In this document: piece after piece, positions 51,448-59,948 of the stretch
Position numbering within the stretch: position 1 is the first letter of the stretch
How the letters are laid out: each line of letters begins with the position of its first letter
Position numbers and translations under genes: made by a program
Assembly: GCA_001314655.1 (NCBI GenBank)
Contig: LJSF01000028.1
Span: 170,347 to 234,346 of the forward strand
Direction of reading: 5' to 3'
Source of the DNA: Rhodobacteraceae bacterium HLUCCA08
Lineage (GTDB): Bacteria; Pseudomonadota; Alphaproteobacteria; Rhodobacterales; Rhodobacteraceae
Length of the DNA: 64,000 nt
Notes under the pieces: model-generated
Databases searched by the model: none
What the model was told of the DNA's origin: nothing
What the model saw: only the letters and a program-made list of their open reading frames with translations

Positions 51448-53190
51448 ATGAACCTGTTTGCCGATATCCGGGCCCTGGTGCTCGATTGCCTCGACGCGAT
51501 GGTGGCGGAGGGCGCGCTGCCGCATGGGCTCGATTTCGCCAATGTCGCGGTCGAACCGCCGCGCGACGCCGCCCATGGCGACATGGCGACCAATGCGGCG
51601 ATGGTTCTGGCGAAACCGGCGGGGTTGAAACCGCGCGACATCGCCGAAGGCCTGGCCGGGCGCCTGGCCGGCGATGCCCGCATCGCCAGGGCCGAGGTGG
51701 CGGGGCCGGGGTTCCTGAACCTCGCGCTTGCGCCGCTGGTCTGGCACGAGGTGATCCGCACCGCGCTGAGCCAGTCGAATTTCGGCCGTTCGGACATGGG
51801 CAAGGGGCTGAAGGTCAACGTCGAATACGTCAGCGCCAACCCAACCGGGCCGCTGCATGTGGGCCATACCCGCGGCGCGGTCTTCGGCGATGCGCTGGCG
51901 TCGCTTCTGGCCTATGCCGGCCATGACGTGACCCGCGAATACTATATCAACGATGGCGGCGCCCAGGTCGATGTGCTGGCCCGGTCGGTCTACCTGCGCT
52001 ACCTGGAGGCGCATGGGCAGGAGGTCGCCTTCGAGGACGGCACCTATCCCGGCGATTACCTGATCGCGGTGGGACAGGCGCTGAAGGACAAGGTCGGGGA
52101 CGCTTTCGTCGGCAAGGCCGAACAGGTCTGGCTGGACCAGGTGCGCGACTTCGCCACCGACGCGATGATGGACCTGATCCGTCAGGACCTGGCCGCGCTG
52201 GGCGTCGGGATGGATGTGTTCTACAGCGAAAAGTCGCTTTACGGCACCGGCCGGATCGAGGCGGCGATCGAGGATCTGCGCGACAAGGGGCTGATCTACA
52301 AGGGCACGCTGGAGCCGCCCAAGGGCAAGCTGCCCGAGGATTGGGAGCCGCGCGAACAGACCCTGTTCAGATCGACCGATTACGGCGACGACGTGGACCG
52401 GCCGATCATGAAGTCGGACGGCTCCTGGACCTATTTCGCCCCCGACATCGCCTATCATTACGACAAGATCAGCCGTGGCTTCGACCAGCTGATCGACATC
52501 TTCGGCGCCGATCACGGCGGCTATGTCAAGCGGATGAAGGCGGCGGTCGCGGCGCTGTCGGAGGAACGCGTGCCGCTCGACATCAAGCTGACCCAGCTGG
52601 TCAAGCTCTTCAAGAACGGCGCCCCCTTCAAGATGTCGAAGCGGGCCGGGACTTTCGTCACCCTGCGCGACGTGGTCGACGAGGTCGGGCCGGATGTGAC
52701 CCGGTTCCACATGCTGACGCGCAAGAACGACGCGCCGCTGGATTTCGATTTCGACAAGGTCACCGAGCAAAGCAAGGACAACCCGGTCTTCTACGTGCAA
52801 TACGCCCATGCCCGGGTGCAGTCGGTCCGGCGCAAGGCGGAAGAGACCGGGATACCGGTCGATGACGCCATCCTCGCCGATGCGGACCTGTCCGGGCTGA
52901 CCCATCCGGCCGAACTGGCGCTGGCCGCCAAGGTCGCCGAATGGCCCCGCCTGATCGAGATCGCGGCCCGCGCCCATGAACCGCACCGGGTGGCCTTCTA
53001 CCTCTATGACCTCGCCTCCGAACTGCACGCGCTTTACAACCGCGGCAACGAGGATCCGTCGCTGCGCTTTGTCCAGGAGGGTGACGCGCAGGCCACACAG
53101 GCGAAAATCGCCCTGATTCGCGCCGTCGCCGTTGTCATTTCGCACGGCCTTGGTATTCTTGGCGTGACCCCGGTCGAAGAGATGCGCTGA
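51448..53190 (+). CDS. argS: Arginyl-tRNA synthetase
   Basis: A 580-aa class I synthetase charging tRNA-Arg. The N-terminal Add1 domain (about 1-100) starts [18 protein letters not shown]; the HIGH motif is [19 protein letters not shown] near residue 130; the KMSKS equivalent is [17 protein letters not shown] near 395; the C-terminal anticodon-binding DALR domain ends [33 protein letters not shown]. Two ATGs lie in tandem (51445 and 51448); the second sits at better distance from AAGGA and matches usual N-termini. It is followed by the SPOR gene after 73 bp. Confidence 0.97.
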   Translation: MNLFADIRALVLDCLDAMVAEGALPHGLDFANVAVEPPRDAAHGDMATNAAMVLAKPAGLKPRDIAEGLAGRLAGDARIARAEVAGPGFLNLALAPLVWHEVIRTALSQSNFGRSDMGKGLKVNVEYVSANPTGPLHVGHTRGAVFGDALASLLAYAGHDVTREYYINDGGAQVDVLARSVYLRYLEAHGQEVAFEDGTYPGDYLIAVGQALKDKVGDAFVGKAEQVWLDQVRDFATDAMMDLIRQDLAALGVGMDVFYSEKSLYGTGRIEAAIEDLRDKGLIYKGTLEPPKGKLPEDWEPREQTLFRSTDYGDDVDRPIMKSDGSWTYFAPDIAYHYDKISRGFDQLIDIFGADHGGYVKRMKAAVAALSEERVPLDIKLTQLVKLFKNGAPFKMSKRAGTFVTLRDVVDEVGPDVTRFHMLTRKNDAPLDFDFDKVTEQSKDNPVFYVQYAHARVQSVRRKAEETGIPVDDAILADADLSGLTHPAELALAAKVAEWPRLIEIAARAHEPHRVAFYLYDLASELHALYNRGNEDPSLRFVQEGDAQATQAKIALIRAVAVVISHGLGILGVTPVEEMR

Positions 53191-53263
53191 AGCGCACGGA
53201 CCGGGTCAAGAGGCAACGGCAAGAGACCGCGGGGGCACGCATCCCCGGGGCAGAGAGGCTGAC

Positions 53264-54277
53264 ATGGCAGATTTCGCGACCCGGCCCGGCATGGCCGGTG
53301 GTTTCGAACACGGCGGCAAATGGCTGAATATCGCCGGTGCGGCCGTCTCCCTGGCGCTGATCGTCGGCATCGGGATCTGGGGCTACAAGCTGATCATGCG
53401 CGACGCCAACGGCGTGCCGATCGTGCGCGCCCTGGAGGGGGACATGCGCCTCCAGCCCGAGAACCCGGGCGGAGAGATCGCCACCCATGCCGGGCTGAGT
53501 GTGAACGCCGTCGTCGCCGAAGGCGGCGCGGCAGCACCCGAGGACCGGCTGGTCCTGGCGCCGCGGCAGCCCGACCTGACGCAGGAGGATCTTGACGTCG
53601 CACCGATGGCCGAGGCCGACGAGGTGGTCGCCGCCCCCGAAGACGACGCCGTCCCCGAAGACGCCGCCGCGGTCGCGGTCGCGCTTGGCGTCGATCCGCA
53701 GGCCGACCCGAATGCGCCGCTGACCCCCGAGGATATCCTGGCCATCGCCGACCAGATCGCCGCCGACGCCGAACCGTTCGACACCCCGGCCCCGACCGTC
53801 GACGAGGCCGTCGCCGCGGCCGCCACGGATGCCGCCGCTGCCCCGGAGATCGCGGTGATCCCGGCCAGCGTGCCCGGCGTCTCGACCTCGCTGCGGCCCC
53901 TGACCCGGCCCGCCGGGATCCGGCCGCAGCCCGTCGCCGCCCCGGCGGCCGCCGAAGCCCCGTCATCCCCGGTCGATCCGGCCCCGGTCGATGCCGGCCC
54001 GGTCGAGTTGACCGGCGCGCTTCCCGCCGGCACGACCCTGGTGCAGCTGGGCGCCCATGGCTCGACCGAGATCGCCGCGACCGAGTGGCAGCGCCTGCAG
54101 ACCCGGTTCCCCGATTTCATGGCCGACAAGGACCGCGTGGTGCAAGAGGCGCAAAGCGGCGGCCGCATCTTCTACCGGCTGCGGGCGCTGGGCTTTGCCG
54201 ATCATGCCGATGCCAGCCGGTTCTGTGCCGCCCTGGTTGCCGAAGGCGAACGCTGCATCCCCGTCGTGGTGCGGTGA
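53264..54277 (+). CDS. SPOR domain-containing membrane protein
   Basis: A 337-aa bitopic protein. A cytosolic N-terminus of about 20 residues is followed by one transmembrane helix (WLNIAGAAVSLALIVGIGIWGYKLI, 20-44), a long acidic Ala/Pro/Asp-rich periplasmic linker (about 55-250) and a C-terminal SPOR domain (TTLVQLGAHGSTEIAATEWQRLQTRF to FCAALVAEGERC, about 260-332). SPOR domains bind denuded septal peptidoglycan, so a role at the division site is likely. The stop abuts the nagZ start directly (TGAATG), giving a cell-wall pair. Confidence 0.93.
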   Translation: MADFATRPGMAGGFEHGGKWLNIAGAAVSLALIVGIGIWGYKLIMRDANGVPIVRALEGDMRLQPENPGGEIATHAGLSVNAVVAEGGAAAPEDRLVLAPRQPDLTQEDLDVAPMAEADEVVAAPEDDAVPEDAAAVAVALGVDPQADPNAPLTPEDILAIADQIAADAEPFDTPAPTVDEAVAAAATDAAAAPEIAVIPASVPGVSTSLRPLTRPAGIRPQPVAAPAAAEAPSSPVDPAPVDAGPVELTGALPAGTTLVQLGAHGSTEIAATEWQRLQTRFPDFMADKDRVVQEAQSGGRIFYRLRALGFADHADASRFCAALVAEGERCIPVVVR

Positions 54278-55270
54278 ATGGCGTCCGGCGCGGCGATCTT
54301 CGGACCTGAAGGTCGGGCGGTAACAGATTGGGAAAAGGGGTTTTTCCGCGAATATGACCCGCTGGGGTTCATCCTGTTCGCGCGCAATGTGGACAGCCCC
54401 GAGCAATTGCGCCGCCTGACCGGAGATCTGCGGGACGCGGTGGGCCGCGATGCCCCGATCCTGATCGACCAGGAGGGCGGCCGGGTGCAGCGGATGCGCG
54501 CGCCGCATTGGCGCGACTGGTTGCCGCCGCTCGACGAGGTCGCCCGCAGTCCCGACCCGGCCCGGGCGATGTATCTGCGCTATCGGCTGATCGCGGCGGA
54601 ATTGCGCGCGGTCGGGATCGACGCCAATTGCGCCCCCTGTGCCGATGTCGCCAGCCGCAACACCCATGCCTTCCTGCGCAACCGCTGCTATGGCACCGAC
54701 CCGGCGCTGGTCGCCCGGATCGGGCGGGCGGTGGCCGACGCGCTGCTGGCCGGCGGCGTGCTGCCGGTGCTCAAGCACATGCCGGGCCATGGCCGCGCCT
54801 GGGCCGACAGCCATGTGGACCTGCCGAAGGTGCGGGCGGGCTACGACCGGCTCAGCGCGCAGGATTTCGCCCCGTTCGAGGAACTCAACGACCTGCCGAT
54901 GGGGATGACGGCGCATATCGTCTATACCGCGCTGGGCCAGGACGGCCCGGCCACGCAAAGCCCCGAGATGATCCGCCTGATCCGCGAAGAGCTGGGCTTT
55001 GCCGGCCTGCTGATGAGCGACGATATCGGCATGGAGGCGCTGTCGGGCAGCCCCGCCACCCGCGCCGCGGCGACGATCGCCGCCGGCTGCGACGTGGTTC
55101 TGCAGTGTAACGGCAATGCGATCGACATGGCGCAGGTGGCGGCGGCGGCCGGCGCCCTGCGCCCCGAGGCCGCGGCCCGGGTCGAGGCCGCCCTGGCCGC
55201 GCGCCGCCCCCCGGACGCAATTGACATTCCCGCGCTCGAAGCCGAGTTTGAGGCGCTTCAGGGACGCTGA
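54278..55270 (+). CDS. nagZ: Beta-N-acetylhexosaminidase
   Basis: A 330-aa family-3 glycoside hydrolase that removes N-acetylglucosamine from anhydromuropeptides in peptidoglycan recycling. Signatures: FILFARNVDSPEQLRRL, LIDQEGGRVQRM, CAPCADVASRNTHAFLRNRCYG (the DVA segment), VLKHMPGHGRAWADSHVDLP with the catalytic Asp-His loop, and LLMSDDIGMEALSG with the nucleophile aspartate. No signal peptide, consistent with a cytosolic enzyme. It begins at the base after the SPOR stop and is followed 14 bp later by scpA. Confidence 0.95.
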   Translation: MASGAAIFGPEGRAVTDWEKGFFREYDPLGFILFARNVDSPEQLRRLTGDLRDAVGRDAPILIDQEGGRVQRMRAPHWRDWLPPLDEVARSPDPARAMYLRYRLIAAELRAVGIDANCAPCADVASRNTHAFLRNRCYGTDPALVARIGRAVADALLAGGVLPVLKHMPGHGRAWADSHVDLPKVRAGYDRLSAQDFAPFEELNDLPMGMTAHIVYTALGQDGPATQSPEMIRLIREELGFAGLLMSDDIGMEALSGSPATRAAATIAAGCDVVLQCNGNAIDMAQVAAAAGALRPEAAARVEAALAARRPPDAIDIPALEAEFEALQGR

Positions 55271-55284
55271 CGTCGAGGGGCCGC

Positions 55285-56073
55285 ATGGCCGAAACCGAAC
55301 CCAGCATGATCGATGTGGGCGCGCGGCTGGCGGCCGAGGCGCTGATCGTCGATGTCGACGGTTTCGAGGGACCGCTCGATGTGCTGCTGATGCTCAGCCG
55401 CACCCAGAAGGTCGACCTGCGCCAGATCAGCGTGCTGGCCCTGGCCGAACAATATCTGAGCTTCATCGACAAGGCCCGCGACCTGCGGATCGAACTGGCG
55501 GCCGATTACCTGGTGATGGCCGCCTGGCTGGCCTTCCTCAAGTCGCGCCTGCTGCTGCCGCCGGACCCCGAGGAAGAGGGCCCCTCGGGCGAGGAACTGG
55601 CCGCGCATCTGGCGTTCCAGCTGGAACGCCTGCAGGCGATGCGCGAGGCGGCGGCGCAATTGATGGCGCGCGACCAGCTGGGGCGGGATTTCTTTGCCCG
55701 CGGCATCACCGAGGATGTGACCCGGGTGCGGCGGGTCAGCTATACCGCGACGCTGCTGGACCTGATGCAGGGCTATGCGCGGTTGCGCACCAAGGACGAT
55801 TTCCGCCCCTTCGTGATGGATCGCGACGCGGTTTTCACCATGGAAGAGGCGCTGGCCCGGATGCGGCCGCTGCTCGGATTTGCCGGCGGCTGGACCGATA
55901 TCCTGTCCTATCTGCCCGAGGGTTTCACCACCGACCCGGCCCGACGCCGGTCGGCCACCGCCTCGACCTTCGCCGCCTCGCTGGAACTGGTGAAGGAAGG
56001 GCATGCGGAACTTCGCCAGGGCGACACCTTCGCCCCGATCCAGATCAGACGCAAGGAAGGCCGCGATGGCTGA
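55285..56073 (+). CDS. scpA: Segregation and condensation protein A
   Basis: A 262-aa kleisin subunit of the SMC-ScpAB chromosome condensin. The N-terminal SMC-binding region is VDGFEGPLDVLLMLSRTQKVDLRQISVLALAEQYLSFID, followed by AADYLVMAAWLAFLKSRLLLP and a C-terminal winged-helix segment with ELVKEGHAELRQGDTFAPIQIRRK. The order nagZ-scpA-scpB is conserved in alphaproteobacteria. The gene overlaps scpB by 8 bp. Confidence 0.96.
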   Translation: MAETEPSMIDVGARLAAEALIVDVDGFEGPLDVLLMLSRTQKVDLRQISVLALAEQYLSFIDKARDLRIELAADYLVMAAWLAFLKSRLLLPPDPEEEGPSGEELAAHLAFQLERLQAMREAAAQLMARDQLGRDFFARGITEDVTRVRRVSYTATLLDLMQGYARLRTKDDFRPFVMDRDAVFTMEEALARMRPLLGFAGGWTDILSYLPEGFTTDPARRRSATASTFAASLELVKEGHAELRQGDTFAPIQIRRKEGRDG

Positions 56074-56713
56074 GACGACGACCGAACCGGGCGAGGAGAG
56101 CCTGTTCGACGCCCCGCCGATGGGCGAACAGGAACGCATGGTCGAGGCGATCCTGTTCGCCAGCGCCGAGCCGGTCTCGGTCCGCGATCTGGCCGGCCGG
56201 ATGCCCCATGGCGCGGATCCGGCCGAGGCGCTGGTGCATCTGCGCAAGCGCTACGAGGGGCGCGGGGTGCAGGTGGTCAAGGTCGGCGACGGCTGGGCCA
56301 TCCGCACCGCGGCCGACCTGGGCTTCCTGATGCAGAAGGAAACCGTCGAGACCCGCAAGCTGTCCCGCGCGGCGATCGAGACGCTGGCGATCATCGCCTA
56401 TCACCAGCCGGTCACCCGGGCCGAGATCGAGGAGATCCGCGGCGTCAGCGTGTCGCGCGGCACGATCGACCAGTTGCTGGACATGGAATGGATCCGCTTC
56501 GGCCGGCGCAAGATGACGCCGGGCCGGCCGGTGACCTTTGTGGTCACCGAAGGCTTCCTGGACCATTTCGGCCTGGAAAGCGCCCGCGACCTGCCGGGCC
56601 TGAAGGAGCTGCGCGCCGCCGGCCTGCTGGACAACCGCCCGCCGCCCGGCCTGGGCGCGGCCTCGGACGAGGACGAGGACGACGATCAGGACGACATGTT
56701 CGAGGACGGGTAG
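56066..56713 (+). CDS. scpB: Segregation and condensation protein B
   Basis: A 215-aa dimeric partner of ScpA in the SMC complex, built of two winged-helix domains. Key segments are MVEAILFASAEPVSVRDLAGRM, the second-domain LSRAAIETLAIIAYHQPVTRAEIEEIRGVSVSRGTIDQLLDMEWIRFGRRKMTPGRP, then a highly acidic tail (DEDEDDDQDDMFEDG). The start at 56066 follows AAGGAAGG by 5-8 bases inside the end of scpA. Confidence 0.95.
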   Translation: MAETTTEPGEESLFDAPPMGEQERMVEAILFASAEPVSVRDLAGRMPHGADPAEALVHLRKRYEGRGVQVVKVGDGWAIRTAADLGFLMQKETVETRKLSRAAIETLAIIAYHQPVTRAEIEEIRGVSVSRGTIDQLLDMEWIRFGRRKMTPGRPVTFVVTEGFLDHFGLESARDLPGLKELRAAGLLDNRPPPGLGAASDEDEDDDQDDMFEDG

Positions 56714-56745
56714 GGGGCCGCCGCCCCCTCGGCCTGCGGCCTCAC

Positions 56746-56770
56746 CCCCGAGGTATTTTCGGGACAAAGG
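56746..56770 (-). repeat. 25 bp dispersed element, copy 2 (identical to 42712-42736 in opposite orientation)
   Basis: On the minus strand this is the same 25-base sequence with core GTCCCGAAAATACCTCGGGG. On its GC-rich side are the hairpin AGGGGGC/GCCCCCT (56712-56729) and GGCCTGCGGCC. It occupies the 75 bp between convergent scpB and gltX and may terminate both. Confidence 0.7.
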
Positions 56771-56788
56771 CGACCGGAACAGGGTTTT

Positions 56789-58111
56789 TCAGAGCCGCGG
56801 CTTGACCTGCAGAAGCGGCATCACATCGGCCATTTCCGGCCCCCGGTCGCGCCCGGTCACGGCGCGGCGCAGCGGCATGAACAGGGATTTGCCCTTGCGG
56901 CCGGTCGCCTGTTTCACCGCGTCGGTCCAGTTGGCCCAGGTTTCGGCGTCATAGGGCGGCTCGCCCAGCAGCGACAGGGCGGTGTCGACGAAGGCGCGAT
57001 CCTCGTCGGCGACCAGGGCATCGCCGCCTTCGTAGAACAGCTGCCACCATTCGGCCATGTCGTCGAGCGTGCCGATGTTGTCGCGGACCACGGTCCAGAA
57101 TTGTTCGCCCAGCTCCTCGGGCACGCCCAGTTCGCGCACGCGGGTGGCGACCTCGGGATAGGGCCGGGCGGCCAGCCAGCGATGGGTCAGAGGTTCCAGG
57201 TCGTCGCTGTCGAACCTGGTCGGTGCGGCGCCGAAGCTGTGCAGGTCGAAATGTTCGACCACCTCCTCCACGGTGTCGCGCAATTCCACCGGGTCGGAGG
57301 AGCCGAGCCGCGCCATCAGCGACAGCACCGCCATCGGCGCGATCCCGCGCCGGCGCAGGTCGCGCAGGGCCAGCGTGCCCAGGCGTTTCGACAGCGCCTC
57401 GCCCTGCGGGCCGGTCAGCAGCGAATGGTGGGCAAAGCGCGGCACGGCGCCGCCAAGCGCCTGGATGATCTGGATCTGGGTCGCGGTATTGGTCACGTGG
57501 TCGGCGCCGCGCACCACGTCGGTCACGCCCATCTCGGTATCGTCCACCACGCTGGCCAGCGTATAGAGCACCTGGCCATCGCCCCGGATCAGCACCGGAT
57601 CGCTGACGCTGGCGGCGTCGATCGAGATGTCGCCGAGGATGCCGTCCTGCCACTCGATCCGTTCCTGATCCAGCTTGAAGCGCCAATGGCCGGTGCGCCC
57701 CTCGGCGCGATAGGCGGCCTTCTGATCCTCGGTCAGGGACAGGGCGGCGCGGTCATAGACCGGCGGGCGGCCCATGTTGAGCTGTTTCTTGCGCTTGAGG
57801 TCAAGCTCGGTCGGGGTTTCGAAACACTCGTAAAGCCGGCCGATCTCGATCAGTCGCTGCTGTGCGGCGGCATAGCGGCCGAGCCGGGCGGACTGGCGTT
57901 CGATCCGGTCCCAGGTCAGGCCAAGCCAGGTCAGGTCCGCGCGGATCGCCTCGACATATTCGTCTTTCGAGCGTTCGGGGTCGGTATCGTCGATGCGCAG
58001 GATGAAGGTGCCGCCGGCCTTGCGGGCGATCGCGTGGTTGAACAGCGCCGCGCGCAGGTTGCCGATATGCAGGTAGCCGGTGGGCGAGGGGGCGAAACGG
58101 GTGGTGGTCAT
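56789..58111 (-). CDS. gltX: Glutamyl-tRNA synthetase
   Basis: A 440-aa class I synthetase. The HIGH motif is PSPTGYLHIGNLRAALFN (H15-N18), and the KMSKS equivalent is ALSKRLGTLALRDL near residue 245. DDTDPERSKDEYVEAI follows the first motif as usual. Alphaproteobacteria often carry two GltX paralogues; this short form without typical zinc cysteines could be GltX1 or GltX2, and discrimination against Gln cannot be judged here. The ATG has GGAGACATCC upstream. It is divergent from the metallopeptidase gene with 60 bp between starts. Confidence 0.94.
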   Translation of the reverse strand: MTTTRFAPSPTGYLHIGNLRAALFNHAIARKAGGTFILRIDDTDPERSKDEYVEAIRADLTWLGLTWDRIERQSARLGRYAAAQQRLIEIGRLYECFETPTELDLKRKKQLNMGRPPVYDRAALSLTEDQKAAYRAEGRTGHWRFKLDQERIEWQDGILGDISIDAASVSDPVLIRGDGQVLYTLASVVDDTEMGVTDVVRGADHVTNTATQIQIIQALGGAVPRFAHHSLLTGPQGEALSKRLGTLALRDLRRRGIAPMAVLSLMARLGSSDPVELRDTVEEVVEHFDLHSFGAAPTRFDSDDLEPLTHRWLAARPYPEVATRVRELGVPEELGEQFWTVVRDNIGTLDDMAEWWQLFYEGGDALVADEDRAFVDTALSLLGEPPYDAETWANWTDAVKQATGRKGKSLFMPLRRAVTGRDRGPEMADVMPLLQVKPRL

Positions 58112-58171
58112 GGATGTCTCCTGTTGCTGCGCGCTCTTTCACAGGCGGGCGGAATTGTCCATATCGGGGCC

Positions 58172-58564
58172 ATGATGCGCGTGAGCCTGGACCGGATGGA
58201 AGAGATCGCCCACGAGACCGTGGCGCAGTTCCCGCAGCCCTTCGCGCGGCTGGCGCAGGGCGTGGCGATCCGGGCCGTGGACTGGCTGCCCGATCACCTG
58301 CTGGACCCGCATGACGACGCCCGGGCGCAGCGCGAGGAGATCACCGGGATGTATGACGGCATTCCGCTGACCGAGAAAAGCGTCTTTGACCAGCCCGAGG
58401 GGCCGGACGTGGTCTGGCTGTTCCGCGCGCCGATCCTGATGGAGCTGGCGGAGCGCGACGTGACCCTGGAAGAGCTGGTGGCCCATGTCACGGTGCATGA
58501 GTTCGCCCATCATTTCGGCTGGTCCGACGACGACATCGCCGCGATCGACCGGTGGTGGGAGTGA
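58172..58564 (+). CDS. Small zincin-like metallopeptidase family protein
   Basis: A 130-aa protein of the minimal zincin (MPN/MTH-type metallopeptidase) group. The zinc helix is HVTVHEFAHHFGWSDDDI, with HExxH at 109-113 and a downstream Gly and Asp as third ligand candidates. The segment GIPLTEKSVFDQPEGPDVVWLFRAPILMEL matches the family core. Proteolytic activity has not been shown in general. Two ATGs in tandem (58172, 58175) make the exact start uncertain. A 60 bp tandem repeat begins right after its stop. Confidence 0.85.
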   Translation: MMRVSLDRMEEIAHETVAQFPQPFARLAQGVAIRAVDWLPDHLLDPHDDARAQREEITGMYDGIPLTEKSVFDQPEGPDVVWLFRAPILMELAERDVTLEELVAHVTVHEFAHHFGWSDDDIAAIDRWWE

Positions 58565-58800
58565 GGAGCGCCCGGACATCGCTCCGGTGGAGCGATGTCA
58601 GCGACGAACGGGCGGAGCCCCAATGGAGCGCCCGGACATCGCTCCGGTGGAGCGATGTCAGCGACGAACGGGCGGAGCCCCAATGAAGCGCCCGGACATC
58701 GCTCCGGTGGCGCGGTGTCAGCGACGAACGGGCGGAGCCCCAATGGAGCGCCCGGACATCGCTTGGGTGGCGCGGTGTCAGCGACGAACGGGCGGGGCCG
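58564..58800. repeat. Four tandem copies of a 60 bp hairpin-forming repeat
   Basis: Copies begin at about 58564, 58624, 58684 and 58744 with an exact 60 bp period. Each has an inner stem (GACATCGCTCC with GGAGCGATGTC, 58575-58599 in copy 1) and an outer stem (CGCCCG with CGGGCG). Copies 1 and 2 are identical; in copies 3 and 4 the right arm changes to GGCGCGGTGTC yet most pairs or wobbles remain. Because 60 is a multiple of three, all frames stay open on both strands. No gene is supported here. Confidence 0.9.
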
Positions 58801-58910
58801 CCCGGCCGCGCGCCTTGCACCGCCGCACATCATCTGTTCGTGATGACGCAAGGTCACGCGGTCGCGTTAGGCTAGGTTCGCCGACAGTCAGTCCAACCCC
58901 GGAGGTTCCC

Positions 58911-59828
58911 ATGACGCTTTCCCGCCGCCAGGCGCTTGCCAGCGCCGCCGCCGTTCCGCTTGCCGGCCTCGCCGCCGGTCACGCCACCCCCGCCCGGGCC
59001 GAGGCCCCGGCGGCGATGCTGCCGCAATCCCGCGACTTCACCCTGGGGGATTTCAAGGTCACCACGATCCTCGCCGGCTCGCGCCCGGTGGAAGAGCCCC
59101 AGGGGATCTTCGGCATGAATGTCTCGGCCGAGGAATTCGCCGAGGTCAGCGCCGCCAATTTCATCCCCACCGATGTCGCGCAGTTCTTTTTCACCCCGAC
59201 CGTGGTCGATACCGGCGCCGAGGTGATCCTGTTCGATACCGGGCTGTCGCCGGCCGGCACGGTGGCGGCCCTGGCCGCGGCCGGTTATGCGCCCGGCGAC
59301 ATCACCCATGTCGTGCTGACCCATATGCATGGCGACCATATCGGCGGCTTGGCCGATGATGCGGGGGCCGAGACCTTCGCCAATGCGGCCTATGTCACCG
59401 GGCAGGTCGAATACGACCATTGGGCGGCGGCCGGCAACGAGGGGTTCGATGCCAAGGTGCGCCCGCTGGCCGAAAGGATGCGCTTTCTGGGCGATGGCGA
59501 CAGCGTCCGATCGGGCATCACCGCGATGGCCGCCCATGGCCATACGCCCGGCCACATGGCCTATCTGCTGGACAGCGCGGGCGAACAGCTGATCCTGATG
59601 GCCGATACCGCCAACCATTACGTCTGGTCGCTGGCCCATCCGGACTGGGAGGTGCGCTTTGACGCCGACAAGGACGCCGCCGCCCGGACCCGGCGCAGTC
59701 TGCTGGGCATGGCCGCCGCCGACCGTATCCCGCTGATCGGCTATCACATGCCCTTCCCGGGGCTGGGCTATGTCGAGACCCGCGGCGACGGCTTCCATTA
59801 CGTGCCGCACAGCTACCAGCTGATGTAA
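58911..59828 (+). CDS. MBL-fold metallohydrolase with Tat-type signal
   Basis: A 305-aa exported beta-lactamase-fold protein. The N-terminus MTLSRRQALASAAAVPLAGLAAGHATPARA is a twin-arginine-type signal. The dinuclear zinc motif is LTHMHGDHIGG (HxHxDH at 138-143), with later ligands in MAAHGHTPGHMAYLL and LMADTANHYVW, and the final histidine in IGYHMPFPGLGYVE. The pattern is that of quorum-quenching lactonase or hydrolase-like MBL proteins; the substrate is unknown. GGAGG lies 6 bases before the ATG. An in-frame extension through the repeat is rejected. Confidence 0.9.
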   Translation: MTLSRRQALASAAAVPLAGLAAGHATPARAEAPAAMLPQSRDFTLGDFKVTTILAGSRPVEEPQGIFGMNVSAEEFAEVSAANFIPTDVAQFFFTPTVVDTGAEVILFDTGLSPAGTVAALAAAGYAPGDITHVVLTHMHGDHIGGLADDAGAETFANAAYVTGQVEYDHWAAAGNEGFDAKVRPLAERMRFLGDGDSVRSGITAMAAHGHTPGHMAYLLDSAGEQLILMADTANHYVWSLAHPDWEVRFDADKDAAARTRRSLLGMAAADRIPLIGYHMPFPGLGYVETRGDGFHYVPHSYQLM

Positions 59829-59922
59829 GCGACCGCCCGCCCGAGCGGGGTGGTCGAATAGCCGCGACGTCCTGCCCGTCGGGAGGTCGCGGCCGCTTGG
59901 CAAGGGCGGTCCGGCATGGCAC

Positions 59923-59936
59923 TGTTAGCGCCAACA
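59923..59936. promoter_or_regulatory. CceR-like operator upstream of pfkB
   Basis: TGTTAGCGCCAACA differs from the palindrome TGTTAGCGCTAACA at one position and ends 13 bp before the start codon of the phosphofructokinase gene, where binding would block transcription or early elongation. Confidence 0.6.
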
Positions 59937-59948
59937 AGAGGCCCGTCC

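Noticed and set aside
58564-58800. CRISPR array
   Set aside because: There are no unique spacers: the full 60 bp repeats head to tail with only point differences, and no cas genes are near.
58485-58910. N-terminal extension of the MBL protein encoded by the 60 bp repeats (20-residue period ERPDIAPVERCQ...)
   Set aside because: The frame is open only because the repeat length is divisible by three; the true start at 58911 has a GGAGG site and a Tat signal.
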